Below are positions 12,401 through 24,400 of a stretch of 64,000 bases of DNA, piece after piece. The DNA comes from Trichobilharzia regenti (lineage: Eukaryota; Platyhelminthes; Trematoda; Strigeidida; Schistosomatidae). Position 1 is the first letter of the stretch. Each line of letters starts with the position of its first letter. A program made the position numbers and the translations under genes. Under the pieces are notes generated by a model, which was not told where the DNA came from, made no database searches, and saw only the letters and a list, made by a program, of their open reading frames with translations. The stretch lies in contig OX235270.1 in NCBI GenBank assembly GCA_944472135.2, positions 149,559,632 to 149,623,631 on the forward strand, given 5' to 3'.

Positions 12401-15400
12401 AGATACCGATAAAACAAGGTGATAGAGATAAGACGGCTTTCATCGTGGGTCAGACACAATATCGATTTAAACGCATGCCGTTTGGACTAGCAGGTGCACC
12501 GTTTACGTTCAGACGACTGATGAAGCTATTACTTAGGAACTTGAAAAACGTGGAGGTTTATGGTGATGATCTCGTCATATACAGTCAAAACGAAAACGAT
12601 CACGTCAACCATGTAGAAGCCGTGCTGCGACGCATCGAAGAGTTTGGACTACGCGTCAACAAAACCAAGTCCCAGATAGCCAAAAAGAATGTTACTCTGT
12701 TGGGACATAAAGTGGGAAATGGTGAGATTAAACCACTGCCGGAGAAAATTTTGACGATTAAAACGATTCCAGCCCCGAATTCAAAGAGAAAACTGAGACA
12801 ATTCTTGGGTAGAGCAGCGTTTTATAGCCGCTTCGTGAAGAACTTCAATGAGATAGCAGCCCCTCTATACAGGCTACTAGGTGAGCCAAAGTTTGTTTGG
12901 TCGGAAGAATCGCAGAGGACATTCGACAGAATTAAACAGCTGCTCGACCACCAACAAATGACGCTAAAACTACCTGTGCCAGGAAGACAGTTCACAGTGT
13001 GCACAGATGCCAGTGACTACGCTATAGGTGCGGTCCTAAGACAGGACGAGGGAATCGTTGAGTATGCCAGTAGGGTTTTGACACTCGCAGAGAGAAAGTA
13101 TTCAACGATAGAAAAAGAATGTTTAGCAATGGTATGGGCAGTCGACAAATGGAGACCTTATTTACTCGGCCGGCGGTTCCACATCGAAACTGATCATAAG
13201 CCGCTACAATTTTTGAAGACAGCGAGAGACCCACGGGGGAAGTTGTCACGGTGGATGTTGCGTCTTCAGGAGTACGATTTTACGATCTCACACGTTCCTG
13301 GAAGTGAAAATGTCTTGGCAGATTTGTTATCGAGACCAGAAGATGAGTCTGAGTTGCCCGAGGTCGCTTACGGAGTGCATGCAGTAGAACAAGACCCACT
13401 AAGACTTGCACGTAGGCAGAGGTTGGACGATACGCTGAATACAGTAATACAGGTGATCACCAACGGAATAGAAGTGGATCAAACTACGGCGAGTAAGGAG
13501 CTAACCACACTACTCAGACAGAGGGATCGACTCAGAGTGAATGCCTACGGGACTCTGACCTGGCGAGAGAACGACGGAAGCTGGCTGGCTGTCATACCTC
13601 AATCGTCGCGCCACGACATGATAGAAGAATGTCACCAGCTAGCGCATACAGGCGTGGCCAGAACGACCGATCTCCTAAGACAAAGTATGTACTGGCCAGG
13701 TATGAGAGAAGACGTAGCAAGATACGTACTTGGATGTCCACGGTGCCAGCTGATGAAAGGTGACCGGTGTATACGACCACCACTTCAGTCGATTCCAGTT
13801 ACCGCGATAGGTGACTTGTGGTCCGTAGATGTCATGGGTCCATTTCCTCAGACATCCAATGGTAATCAGTACCTCTTGGTGATGACGGAACACGCGACAC
13901 GATGGGTAGACGCCGTAGCAATCCCAGACCAACGTGCAAGAACCGTGACAGATGCAGTAGTTAGACACATTGTTGCAGACCACGGCGTACCGAAGACAAT
14001 ACTGACAGACCAAGGTCCCTGTTTCGAGAGTGAAGAGTTTACTTCCCGTTTGCAACAGCTGGGCATCAAGAGGATCAGAACGACCCCATACCATCCACAA
14101 ACGAATGGCCTAACGGAGAGAAACAACCGTACACTGAAGGAGTGGCTGGCCTCGAAGGGCGGGAACTGGGAAACGGAGCTTCCACTGATTTTACTAACAC
14201 ATCGGCTACCACTCAGGAAACAACGAAGAAGTCACCCTTCCAACTGATGTATGGTAGAAAACCACGATTACCGGTACACAATGAGACCTGGCCCATGCAC
14301 CAAAAGTGGAGTACGACGAAATTAAAAGCAGAGAGGAAAGAGGCAGTCAAGAATGTAATACGGAAGCAGCGCAGTGATGTCGCGAAGTCTCAGATGAAAG
14401 AAAGGACGCAGTGCATTACCTTTGCAGTCGGGGACCAAGTGAAGTGTAGAGACAGGAGATATACAGTTGGAGGCGGGCTAGGTTCACGGAAACTCCTTCC
14501 AAAGTGGGAAGGACCATACACAATCACAAAAAGACGGGGTCAAGTATATACCATCCGAAGAGGTGATAAACAGAAACGAGTTAACGCCAGTCAGCTCCAA
14601 AGATGGGTACAGTGGGACAAGCCGGTCAGTAACAATCCTCAACTAGAGGATGTAGCACCCAGAAGGTCGGAACGTCTGCGCACGAAGCTATTTGACGGGG
14701 GGACGAGTGTGGTGAGAGCAGGCTGCTAGCCGATTGGTTGGCACTAATCTACGTTAAGGTCTAGGTCACTAATATGGGCCGTGAGAAAATATGAACAAGC
14801 TGAGTCAACAACCAATCACAGCAAAGTTAACGTGGCAAAATATGATTCGCAGAGAGAACTCTATTTGTCAAGGAATCCCGAAACAACCAATCAGAAGCCT
14901 GCGTTTGTCTACCTAAACAACCAATCAGATGACTGCGCTTGTCTATAATAATGTAGTTGAAAGATGTATAAATACGTGTTGATTTTCATAATAAAACGAT
15001 CTGTTGCTTCGCCCTTGTCTTCTGTTGTTACACCAAGGGCTCCAACCCGGAAGTCTGCATCTCCCCACCTGACTCAGTTTAACTGTCAAGGATTTCATGG
15101 ATTGATGAGGCCATGTTTTTGTTTGGCCACGACTTACTCTTTTCCAACCTGCACCTATATCAGCTAGTAATGCCCGTCGGGGAGGGGGAGGCGATGGTTA
15201 GTCATGCACAGGACGTGACCTAGCCATCTCAATCTATGTAACTTGATAGCCTCGTCGATTGATTTTCCCTCTTTGCCCAACACTCTACGCCTAGCGTCAA
15301 CATTAGTTACCTTATTATACCACCTAACGTGAGAAAGAGATCGTAGACATCTATGATCGAAAACAGTCAACCATTTCATGTCTTCAACTCGTATTGGCCA

Positions 15401-18400
15401 TGTTTCAGAGCCATAGAGAAGGACGGAGCGAAGTGCTGAGCAGTACACATGTCCCTTGGTTGATAGCCGGATGTCACGCCTACGCCAGAGATGGTGTAAG
15501 TCAGCGAAAGCAGCTCGAGCTTTTTGGATCCGTGCTGAGATTTCTTCGGCAATGAGTCCATTGGTGCTGATACAACTTCCCAAATAGGTGAAGTGGTCAA
15601 CATGTTCTATCACTTCACTCCCTTTCACTGAGCTAGGAGTTGACGTAGTCCAGTCGTGTAGTAGCATCTTACATTTTACAAGGGTGAATCGTATGCCAAA
15701 CATAGGAAGATTGCTGCTCAAGGTGTTCAGAAGACTCTGCTCTATTTTGTCAGCACCCTCCCCTAACAGGACTGTGTCATCTGCATATTCTTAGTCCATA
15801 AGACTATTTATTCCCTGGTAACAAGTCGATTCGTAAGTCGTTACGTTCAGTTAAGGATGCTTCCATTAGCATACCTATGATGAAGTTAAACAGGAATGGG
15901 GAAAGTGGACATCCCTGTCGGACACCACTGGTTGTTGTTAGTTCAGATGACAATTCCCATAAGCCCTTACATGGCTATGTGAGTTCAAATAGATTGGCTT
16001 GATTAGTGCAATGTACTTTCTTGGCACTCCCTTCACAGTCAAACATTGCCATAGTACCTTTCGATCTACGGAGTCGAAGAGAAAAACATACTAGGCCGTG
16101 CTGTCTGCTATATAACACTTGACATTTGAAACGACCTTACAAATGTACCCATCTGACAATTCCCACTTAGTAACCTAGGCATTGACGTAGATTAATGTCA
16201 ACCAATTGGCTAGCAGGCTGCTCTCACCACACCCGTTGTGTTTTCTTCCAATGATAGGTTCAACCTGCAAACACCCCTTACCACCTCCAATATCCCCGTG
16301 CGCCGCAGTCCTCTGCACACCAATGTGTCGCTTTTACGAAGCACCTAATTAATTTAGTTTCATTATTTATCCTAATAAAGCTGACTGAGTTATACTAACA
16401 CAGGTATGTTGTAGTGGCTTTTAACAATTAGTAAGTAGTATCTTACCGAATTGAAGAATTTATTATTTTATTGTTCTTATTGTTTATTTTTGTAATTGCA
16501 TCAGTATAGCCCTATACCATTATTGGTTGAACACTATATACAGACGTATTTCGGCTTAGTTGCTTCATCTAGTCTCAAATCAAGTAATTATGCACAGAAT
16601 TCAGAGGTTAACGACAACAGGATCAATTCACTGTCATCTTCATCCTGGATTGGTTCTTTGAATATTGATTTTTCTAGTTGTCACTTTACTGATGAAATAT
16701 CGCAGAATTGCACACATCTTGGTGGATTAAAGGAGATATTTCTTACCAAACTGGTAAGCAATCATCATACTGATGCTTTTTTGTTTTTACTTCGTTCTCT
16801 TAGTTGGTTATTACACGAATAATTTGTGTTAAAATTAAGAGGAATACACTAAGCAGTCTAATATAAAAAAGGAGTTTGTTGACATTAAGTTGTTTGTTTC
16901 GGTTATGCAGCTTTGATAAAGGTATTGATAGCGCTGTAGTAAGTGATAACTGGCTTCGTGTTAACACTGGTGGTAGTCTTTTTATGCGTCACTGCTTATT
17001 GTAAAAAAGTCTACACTTGGAAGGAAACCGTTGTTCTGAATGGCTAAACTCAACTTCCACCACAAACTGATACTAAGTGATTTCTTCAAGTTAGGAATGT
17101 CTCCGCCTGTGTAAATATTTTCTCTCTCTCTCTCTGTCTAAACTGCAGATATTCAGCTTAATATGAAAATCGATGTTTTTGATGGTTTGTAGGATTGTAA
17201 CTCAATGGTCTGGGGCTTTAGTTTCTAGCCATTGGGTTACAGGTTTGAATCCTGCTCCACCTGTCGAGGTTTGGACACTAAAGTAGTATTGTAACAACAG
17301 AAGACAAGGGCCAGTCAACAGATCATCTATTATGGAAATCAACACATATTTATATATTTTCATGTACACTAGTTACTGACTAGTGTCCAATCAAAGTATC
17401 CAATACACCTCCTTTTTTTTTCCTTCACGTTCCCAGTGGAACATAGGGCTTCAAGCTAGTGTGGCTTGGGGTTTCTGTAGCAGTGTTAATGTTTACAGGA
17501 TGAGGTTGCTAGCCTCATACCCAACCTTTCCCTTTTACCAGGATTTTTTCTGGCTTAGCGAAGTAAAGGAGTGCGTCGGCCGGGGACCGAACCCCGGACC
17601 ATGTGCATGGTCGGCGAGCGTCCTAACCACTATACCACCAACGCACCATGTACATATTATTGATTATTGTTAGCAGGAAAACACAGTCCTCTGATTGGTT
17701 GTTTCCACAGAAAGTTAACCTTGCGCTTTGTGGCTGTTTCTTGAATGTCAGATCATCTATACGTTAACTGTATCCGCTTATGTAAGGCCTTTGTTCTCAT
17801 TTTTCTCACGACCAATATTTGAGGCATAACCATTGACGTAAATTACTGTCCACCAATTTTGGCTAACAGCCAGCTCTCACCACAGTATAATTAGCCGTCA
17901 CAATAGGCTTGATTCATTGCCAGATGTATAGAAATGAATAAACTGTGCTATCTTTATTTTAATTTTGATTTCCTCGTTGAATCGATTGCACTGAAGTATT
18001 TGGCCTCAGTTGATTTGTCGTCTCATAGTACTACGAATGCTCCGACGGTGTCGGATGATTAATTCGAAGTAATTTGTTGGATGGTGGCCAAAGTAGTCCA
18101 GTGGATAACGCTCTCGCGTTTAAAATGGTGGGTACTGGGTTCGAGTCTTGGTGGTAACACCATCGTTCACTGGAGAATACAGGTACATACAGATGAGGAG
18201 TCCGAAATAGGCCGAAATGCATATTCTGGATTCCTCTGCTAAGTTACTGTTCACCAAATTAATTTACACTGTATTGTAATTGTCTGCATAATTAGTGTGA
18301 AAGTTCACTTAACTCGAGGAATGAATTTATTTGGTTTTTACTTGGAATCATAAAGTGGACTTATTTATTTTGTTCCATGTTCCCAGTGGAACATGGGGCT

Positions 18401-21400
18401 TCAAGCTAGAGGTTTGAAGTTTAAGTAGCACTGGTGTTTATTTTTACGCGGTGGGATCGCTAACCTCACGCCCATCCTTCTCTCTTTGTTGGGATTATAA
18501 CCGGCTAAGGGAGGTTAAGTTGTGCTCCGGCAGGGACTCGAACCATGCACCACGAACCGACGACGCACTAGATGTTTATACCAGTGAAGAATAAACAACA
18601 AAACCAAATGAAATTCGGACACAACTGTATTAAAATATTTAAGTGAGTGACATCGCGCGCCAGGCCCTGGAGGGAAACCGCAAAGAGAATTGATGAGGTC
18701 GTCGTGTGTTTGGGGGTGACGTGAAGGAAATTGTGTGAAGAGGAAATGAAAGCTTATGGACAGTCGTGGAGCTAGGACTTCAGACGATAAGATGGAGCCT
18801 CATATTTCACTCGAAACCCCGGGGAATAATAGTAAATCTGGAATGCCCAGCCAGCACATCTTATATGGTTAGTTGTTTTCTACCAAAGTTAAGAAGTCAT
18901 TTCGGAATGGTAGGTGGTCACAGGATAATAAATTCAGCGTCTTAACACAGTTATCTTAGTGTTTTTAAATGAATATATGTATTCATATACGTGTATACCA
19001 AAGAATATATACCTGCAAAGACTTTCTTTATCTCTCTCTGCAATTAGTTAAAGCTGCAAATCCAACTTGTTCACTTAAGGTTAGAAGATACTGAAGTAGT
19101 GTAGACGATTTGTAGCTCATTTACCTGTTTCTGATGTTTTTGTATTACCTGAGATGCATACTTAAATCACGAAAATAATGTTGAAATGAAGTATAGGGCT
19201 TTGGAATTCTGTCTGAATGATGCCTGACCTTGACCGTGGTTGGTTGACTCCACAGATCCAGTGGTTTTATTCACTTGTATTAGTGTTTACCATCTCGTTG
19301 ACCTGGTATTCGACCCTCTTTATTTTAAGATTTCTTCAAGAGCTTATGTTTTGTAGGCGGCATTATTTATCACGCATAAAACATACTTGTTTGATTGAAG
19401 CTTCTGTGGTGTCGTCAGTCAGTCAGTCAGTAATTACATTTGAAACGTTTTTGGACATTAGGTGTATGAATTTCCTTCTTGTAATCTGTTTTGCCTTTTT
19501 TTATTTCCTTGTCAGGGCTATCCTTGGAGTGTAAACTGTGCTGTTCCTAAGCTGGACATCGCAGCTAGATTTATATACCATCTGCCTTCTTGTTCGTCTT
19601 TACAGAGTGAGTTATACATAAATAGTATATCTTTCCATACTGTGTTCATTTGATACTATCTTCCATCAAAGGGTTTGCACATTCTCTTGGACCTTACTTA
19701 GATCCCATCCATGAATCTATGAGAGACTGTTTAATGCTAATCCAAGAGTATATATTTTCTCATTCAGTGTTGAATCTGATTTAGAATAAAAAGGTCTATA
19801 GACTTGTGTTTACGCTCAACTGTTGTTATGTATCATATTTTCACCACAATGTCTTTATATGTTGCAGTATAAATTGGTTAGATGGCGATTCGACGCATAG
19901 GTGATTAATGCAAATTAGCAACAATTCAAGTGTCATGTGAACAAATTTGTATTCCTCATCATCAATCGACGAGGCTGTGAAGTTACACCTATTCAGATAG
20001 TTAGGACATGTGTTACGTATGCCTAGTCATCGCCTTCCTCGACAATGGGCAATGTCAGCTGACATAGAGTCAGGCTGGAAAAGAGCTAGCGGCGGTCAAA
20101 CCAAAACATGTCACCACTCAATGAAATCCACAACAGTTAGTTTAAGTCAGCCACGTAGGAAGGTGTAGACTTCCTGACTGGTTGGGGTCCTCGGGATGGT
20201 AAAAGTCAATGGTTGGAAACAATTGGTGACATGGTTGAAAATCGTTCTCAATGGGTGGTGCAGATGCATCCACTCCTTGCGACTTATGATTTCCAATGAA
20301 ACTGTTTTGTTCTTCGTTATTACTCTTCCTTTGTCTCACACGTCTGTTTCCTGTCTCTATTATGCTTTTCTCGAATTTCTTCTCTTGGTTTGTGTGGTAC
20401 AAGGAGGGAGTGTGGGACTTGAACTTCGGCACATATGTGCAAAGTTCTATGTTGAAAACAAACAAACAAACAAAACTAACAATAATCGCAGAAACCTCAT
20501 ATTCTTATATTATCTAAATACATGTTGCTATATACTACTGATTGGTTGAGATGAGTAGTTTGATACCAATTATACCCAACCAGTAGTGCTTATTAACCAG
20601 ATCGAAGTGGTCTAAACATCGAGCAGATCACACATTGTTGTTGTGGTCTTAATCATTTCAGTTTCCGGAGGAAACTATGATGAGATTTCATGCAGAAGTA
20701 TGTAAATCGGAAATCGCGTATTATAAGTTTTGCGAATTGTCAGTTTGACTCATCGTCACCTAGTTTTAATCAGAGTTGCTTAATGAATACTTTGCTTCAT
20801 TGAATGTGTGTGAATGTGGCATAATCGTGTTGCTTTTTGAGAAAAATAAATGAGGCATTCATCCATCTTTCTTTGTTCTCTTTCTTCGTTTCTTTGGTTT
20901 TGCATTTGAATGCACCGTCCGAATGTACGGAAACAAAATGAAGCTGATTATTCAAATACGAATCTGTCAATATTTTCATTTGATCTATTTCAAGAATCAC
21001 CATTGGAATTGTAAGCTATACAGTCAGTTTGTTTTTATGTCTCTTTGTTTGCCGGTTTTTATTCAAAATTTATTCATGTAAGCAAATGTGTAGATGTGTG
21101 TGTGTGTGTGCGTGTGTTTGTTTATTGAATTCTATCAGTCTGTGCCTTCCCCCAGCCCCCAGTAACCAACCAGTATAACCATTACTGTCCAGCAGGAGGT
21201 CAATCGTGACCCCGAACATCCTAGTGGTAACATCTGTTACTACAACACTGAGTGGTGTGGGTTTGAATTTCACAAGGTTGACATCAGTTTCTTTTAGTTT
21301 GCAGATACATGTTATTGACGGGCTTTACTAAGCACAATGGTTTGGTCCAACCGTATATATATATATATATATATATACGTATTTGCTGAGATTATCTTAG

Positions 21401-24400
21401 AAAGTCGGTGGTTCACAGGTAGATTGCTGGACAACCACGCATTTGCTTCGGGGTTCTATCTGCAGTAGTAATGCTGACAAGGAAGGAAAGCTACGTATGT
21501 TGCTAGCAACCCCACCCTATAAAAATAAAACCACTGTTACCAAAACTTCAAAGCTCTAGCTTGAAGCCTTATGTTTCACTCGGGACATAATAATAATAAT
21601 TATTATTATATCCTTTAATTCCTAGAGGAACATAGGGTTTCAGCTTTCGGTTTTCTGCCAACTTTTTCACCCCACTACAAGTCTGCCCACATGCTTTCAT
21701 CTCCTCTTCACATGATCTCCTCCAAGTCACCATCGCACTGACGACCAACTCGCCGCTTCCCTTTCTGGTTTCACTCGAGCAATGGCTTGTCTAGTGATGT
21801 CATTTGATGGTTTCCTCAGACTATGGCCAATCCATCTCCATTTCTTCCTTCCTATTTGTATCACAATCGGTTCCTGGTTGGTTCGCTTATTGCCAGAGAT
21901 TCCTATTGCTGATCTTTTCTGGCCATCTGATCTTGAGTACTGAGCGAAGACAACTATTAATGAAGGTCTGTAGTTTGTTTGAGATGCTCTTTATGACGCG
22001 CAGTGCAAGTCTCTGATCCGTATGTTAAGTAGCACTGACTGACTTCACATTGGAGTTGAAGGTCCGGATGTTATTTTTGATGGTGAGTGCTGTTCACCTC
22101 CACACAGACTTAAGAGTAATGAAAGTTTATCTTCCTTTTCTGATTCTGGCTTTGATATCCTCGTCAGTTCCACCTGTAGTTGAAAGCAATAAAATTTTAT
22201 GAAAACAATAGGTTTTCTTAGGAAAAACTTAGAGTTGTAAGACAATTTATAATAGGTATACATTGATATCATTGGTTTGTTTTGTTTTGTTTACTTAATA
22301 GGTCCTTCAATTTAGCTACCACTTGGCCATCAGTACCTAGTCATGCAATCACTGAGAAACCATCATGGAAGTGAGTTTGATGCACCTATACAAACGCCTA
22401 TTATTTTCTCCTTATCTTCTATGTTAGTTATTGTTTACATTAACTTTGGTCAAGATTTCTTTTTTCATCATATTTTTAACCACGTTTATATGGGAGGTTA
22501 TCACTGACATTCTCACAACCAAACCAAGCCTCTGTCTATCGTATATCTTCACGTGTCATTTGGAAAGAAAGTACCTAACCATAATAGAAACAGCTGGACC
22601 ACTATAATCTATTTGGTTTATTAGATGTGATTTCAACATCAATTGGATATCTGATGGCACAGTGGTATTATGCTCGCCAACCACGCCTCATGTGCCTCGG
22701 GGTTCAATCCCCGGCCAACGCTCTCTTCTACCTAGCTAAGCCAGGAGTAAGACTGGTAAAAGGGGAAGGTAGGGAACGAGGCTAGCAACCCCATCCCGTA
22801 AAAGTAATAAACACCACTACTACGGAAACTTCAAAGCTCTAGTGTGAAGGGCTATGCTCCAATGGGAACGTAAGTGAATAAAATAAATAATAAGTGTAGA
22901 AGATGTGCCGTAATTCCTTGGATAAGGTGTAAAACCGCACTGTTGATGTATGCCTAGTGAATGCATGTTTGTTTAAACATTATTTACCTTCTGCTTTACC
23001 TAAGTTCAGTCCTGCCTCAACATCTATGGTGTTGTAGATCAATAAGACGAGGATACTTTATACTAAACAAAGACAAAATTTATCGTTTTCAAACACACAC
23101 ACGCACACACTTAGAATGAGTATAAGACGTAAAAAAACTAGTGGATAATATCATCCGATAATAATAGATGAATGAGAGATGAATACTTGACTAGGTACCT
23201 TCGTTCCATACAGTATACACCAATTACTGGATTACTCTTTAAGAGTCCAAAGTTTTCTAGGCATTTAATACGAAAAAAGACAAACAAATATTGTGAGGTG
23301 ATTATGTAAGCATATTTATAACAGTCTAGTTTAGTTTAGACGAGATATTCGACTGGCTATCGACCTAAGAACGTGTGTACTGCTCATAAGTTAGCTCCGT
23401 CCTCCTTTATGACTGTGAGACTTGGCCACTGAGAGTGGAAGACATGAAAAGATTAGCTTTCTTTGATCATAGGTGGCTGCGTTCGATCTCCCGTGTGAAG
23501 TGGCACAATAAGGTAGGCAATTTTGAGGTTAGGCGTCGAGTTCTAGGTAAACAGGGGAAATGAATCGACGAAGTTGTGAAGTTACATGGACTGAGATGGT
23601 TAGGACATATGTTACGTATGCCTAGTCATCGCCTTCTTCGACAATGGGTAATGTTAGCTGATATAGGGTCAGGCTGGAAAAGAGCTAGCGGCGGTCAAAC
23701 CAAAACATGTCACCACTCAATGAAATCCACAACAGTTAGTTTAAGTCAGCTACGTAGGAGGGTGTAGACTTCCTGACTGGTTGGGGTCCTCGGGATGGTA
23801 AAAGTCAATGGTTGGAAACAATTGGTGACATGGTTGAAAATCGTTCTCAATGGGTGGTGCAGATGCATCCACTCCTTGCGACTTATGATTTCCAATGAAA
23901 CTGTTTTGTTCTTCGTTATTACTCTTCCTTTGTCTCACACATCTGTTTCCTGTCTCTATTATGCTTTTCTCGAATTTCTTCTCTTGGTTTGTGTGGTACA
24001 AGGAGGGAGTGTGGGACTTGAACTTCGGCACATATGTGCAAAGTTCTATGTCGAAAACAGACAGACAGTCTAGTTTAGTTGATATAACCGTTAATAATAC
24101 ACTTGGCAACTTGCACTAACGAATTGTCTAACTAGCCTATTTTTCTTACGGCAAAGTTAATCTGTAGGCACCGATAAGTATCAACAGACAAATGACCATG
24201 AACGCACCAACCACATGATATGATATAGACAATTTTGCCTAGATACAAGATACATGTATTCATGAAAATAATGAATAAAAAGGCATGAATTTGTTAGACA
24301 GACACAGGATACCTTCCTCTGTCGTGACAAAAATACCTCTCAGTATTGAATGGGAGTATCAACAGAGTAATTTAACTACGTTCTATGCATAAATTTATCT

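Larger units (their letters stand above)
10541..15032 (+). mobile_element. Ty3/Gypsy LTR retrotransposon, copy 1
   Basis: The 5' LTR (327 bp), gag-pol and 3' LTR (325 bp) are flanked by a 4-bp target duplication CCAA (10537-10540 and 15033-15036). A primer-binding site starts TGGTGTCGCTGCC at 10870, and a G-rich polypurine tract (GACGGGGGGACGAG) abuts the 3' LTR. The LTRs differ by two single-base deletions in the 3' copy. The coding region has one single-base deletion relative to copy 2. Confidence 0.95.
10270..16082 (-). mobile_element. Family B RTE-like element, copy 2, split by Gypsy copy 1
   Basis: The minus-strand 3' end starts at 10270 (GTCTGTCTGTCTGGATTCAA). The body resumes after the Gypsy element at 15033 and runs to 16082, inside the RT, so it is 5' truncated. 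Direct repeats AAAACATACT at 10260-10269 and 16083-16092 mark the insertion. It is nearly the same as the uninterrupted copy at 29049-30443. The C-terminal protein remains ([17 protein letters not shown], 15721-15164). Confidence 0.9.

Noticed and set aside
16505..16509. Alternative CAG acceptor for the exon at 16510
   Set aside because: Using CAG at 16502-16504 gives a stop in the required frame; the TAG acceptor restores a Cys conserved with human.
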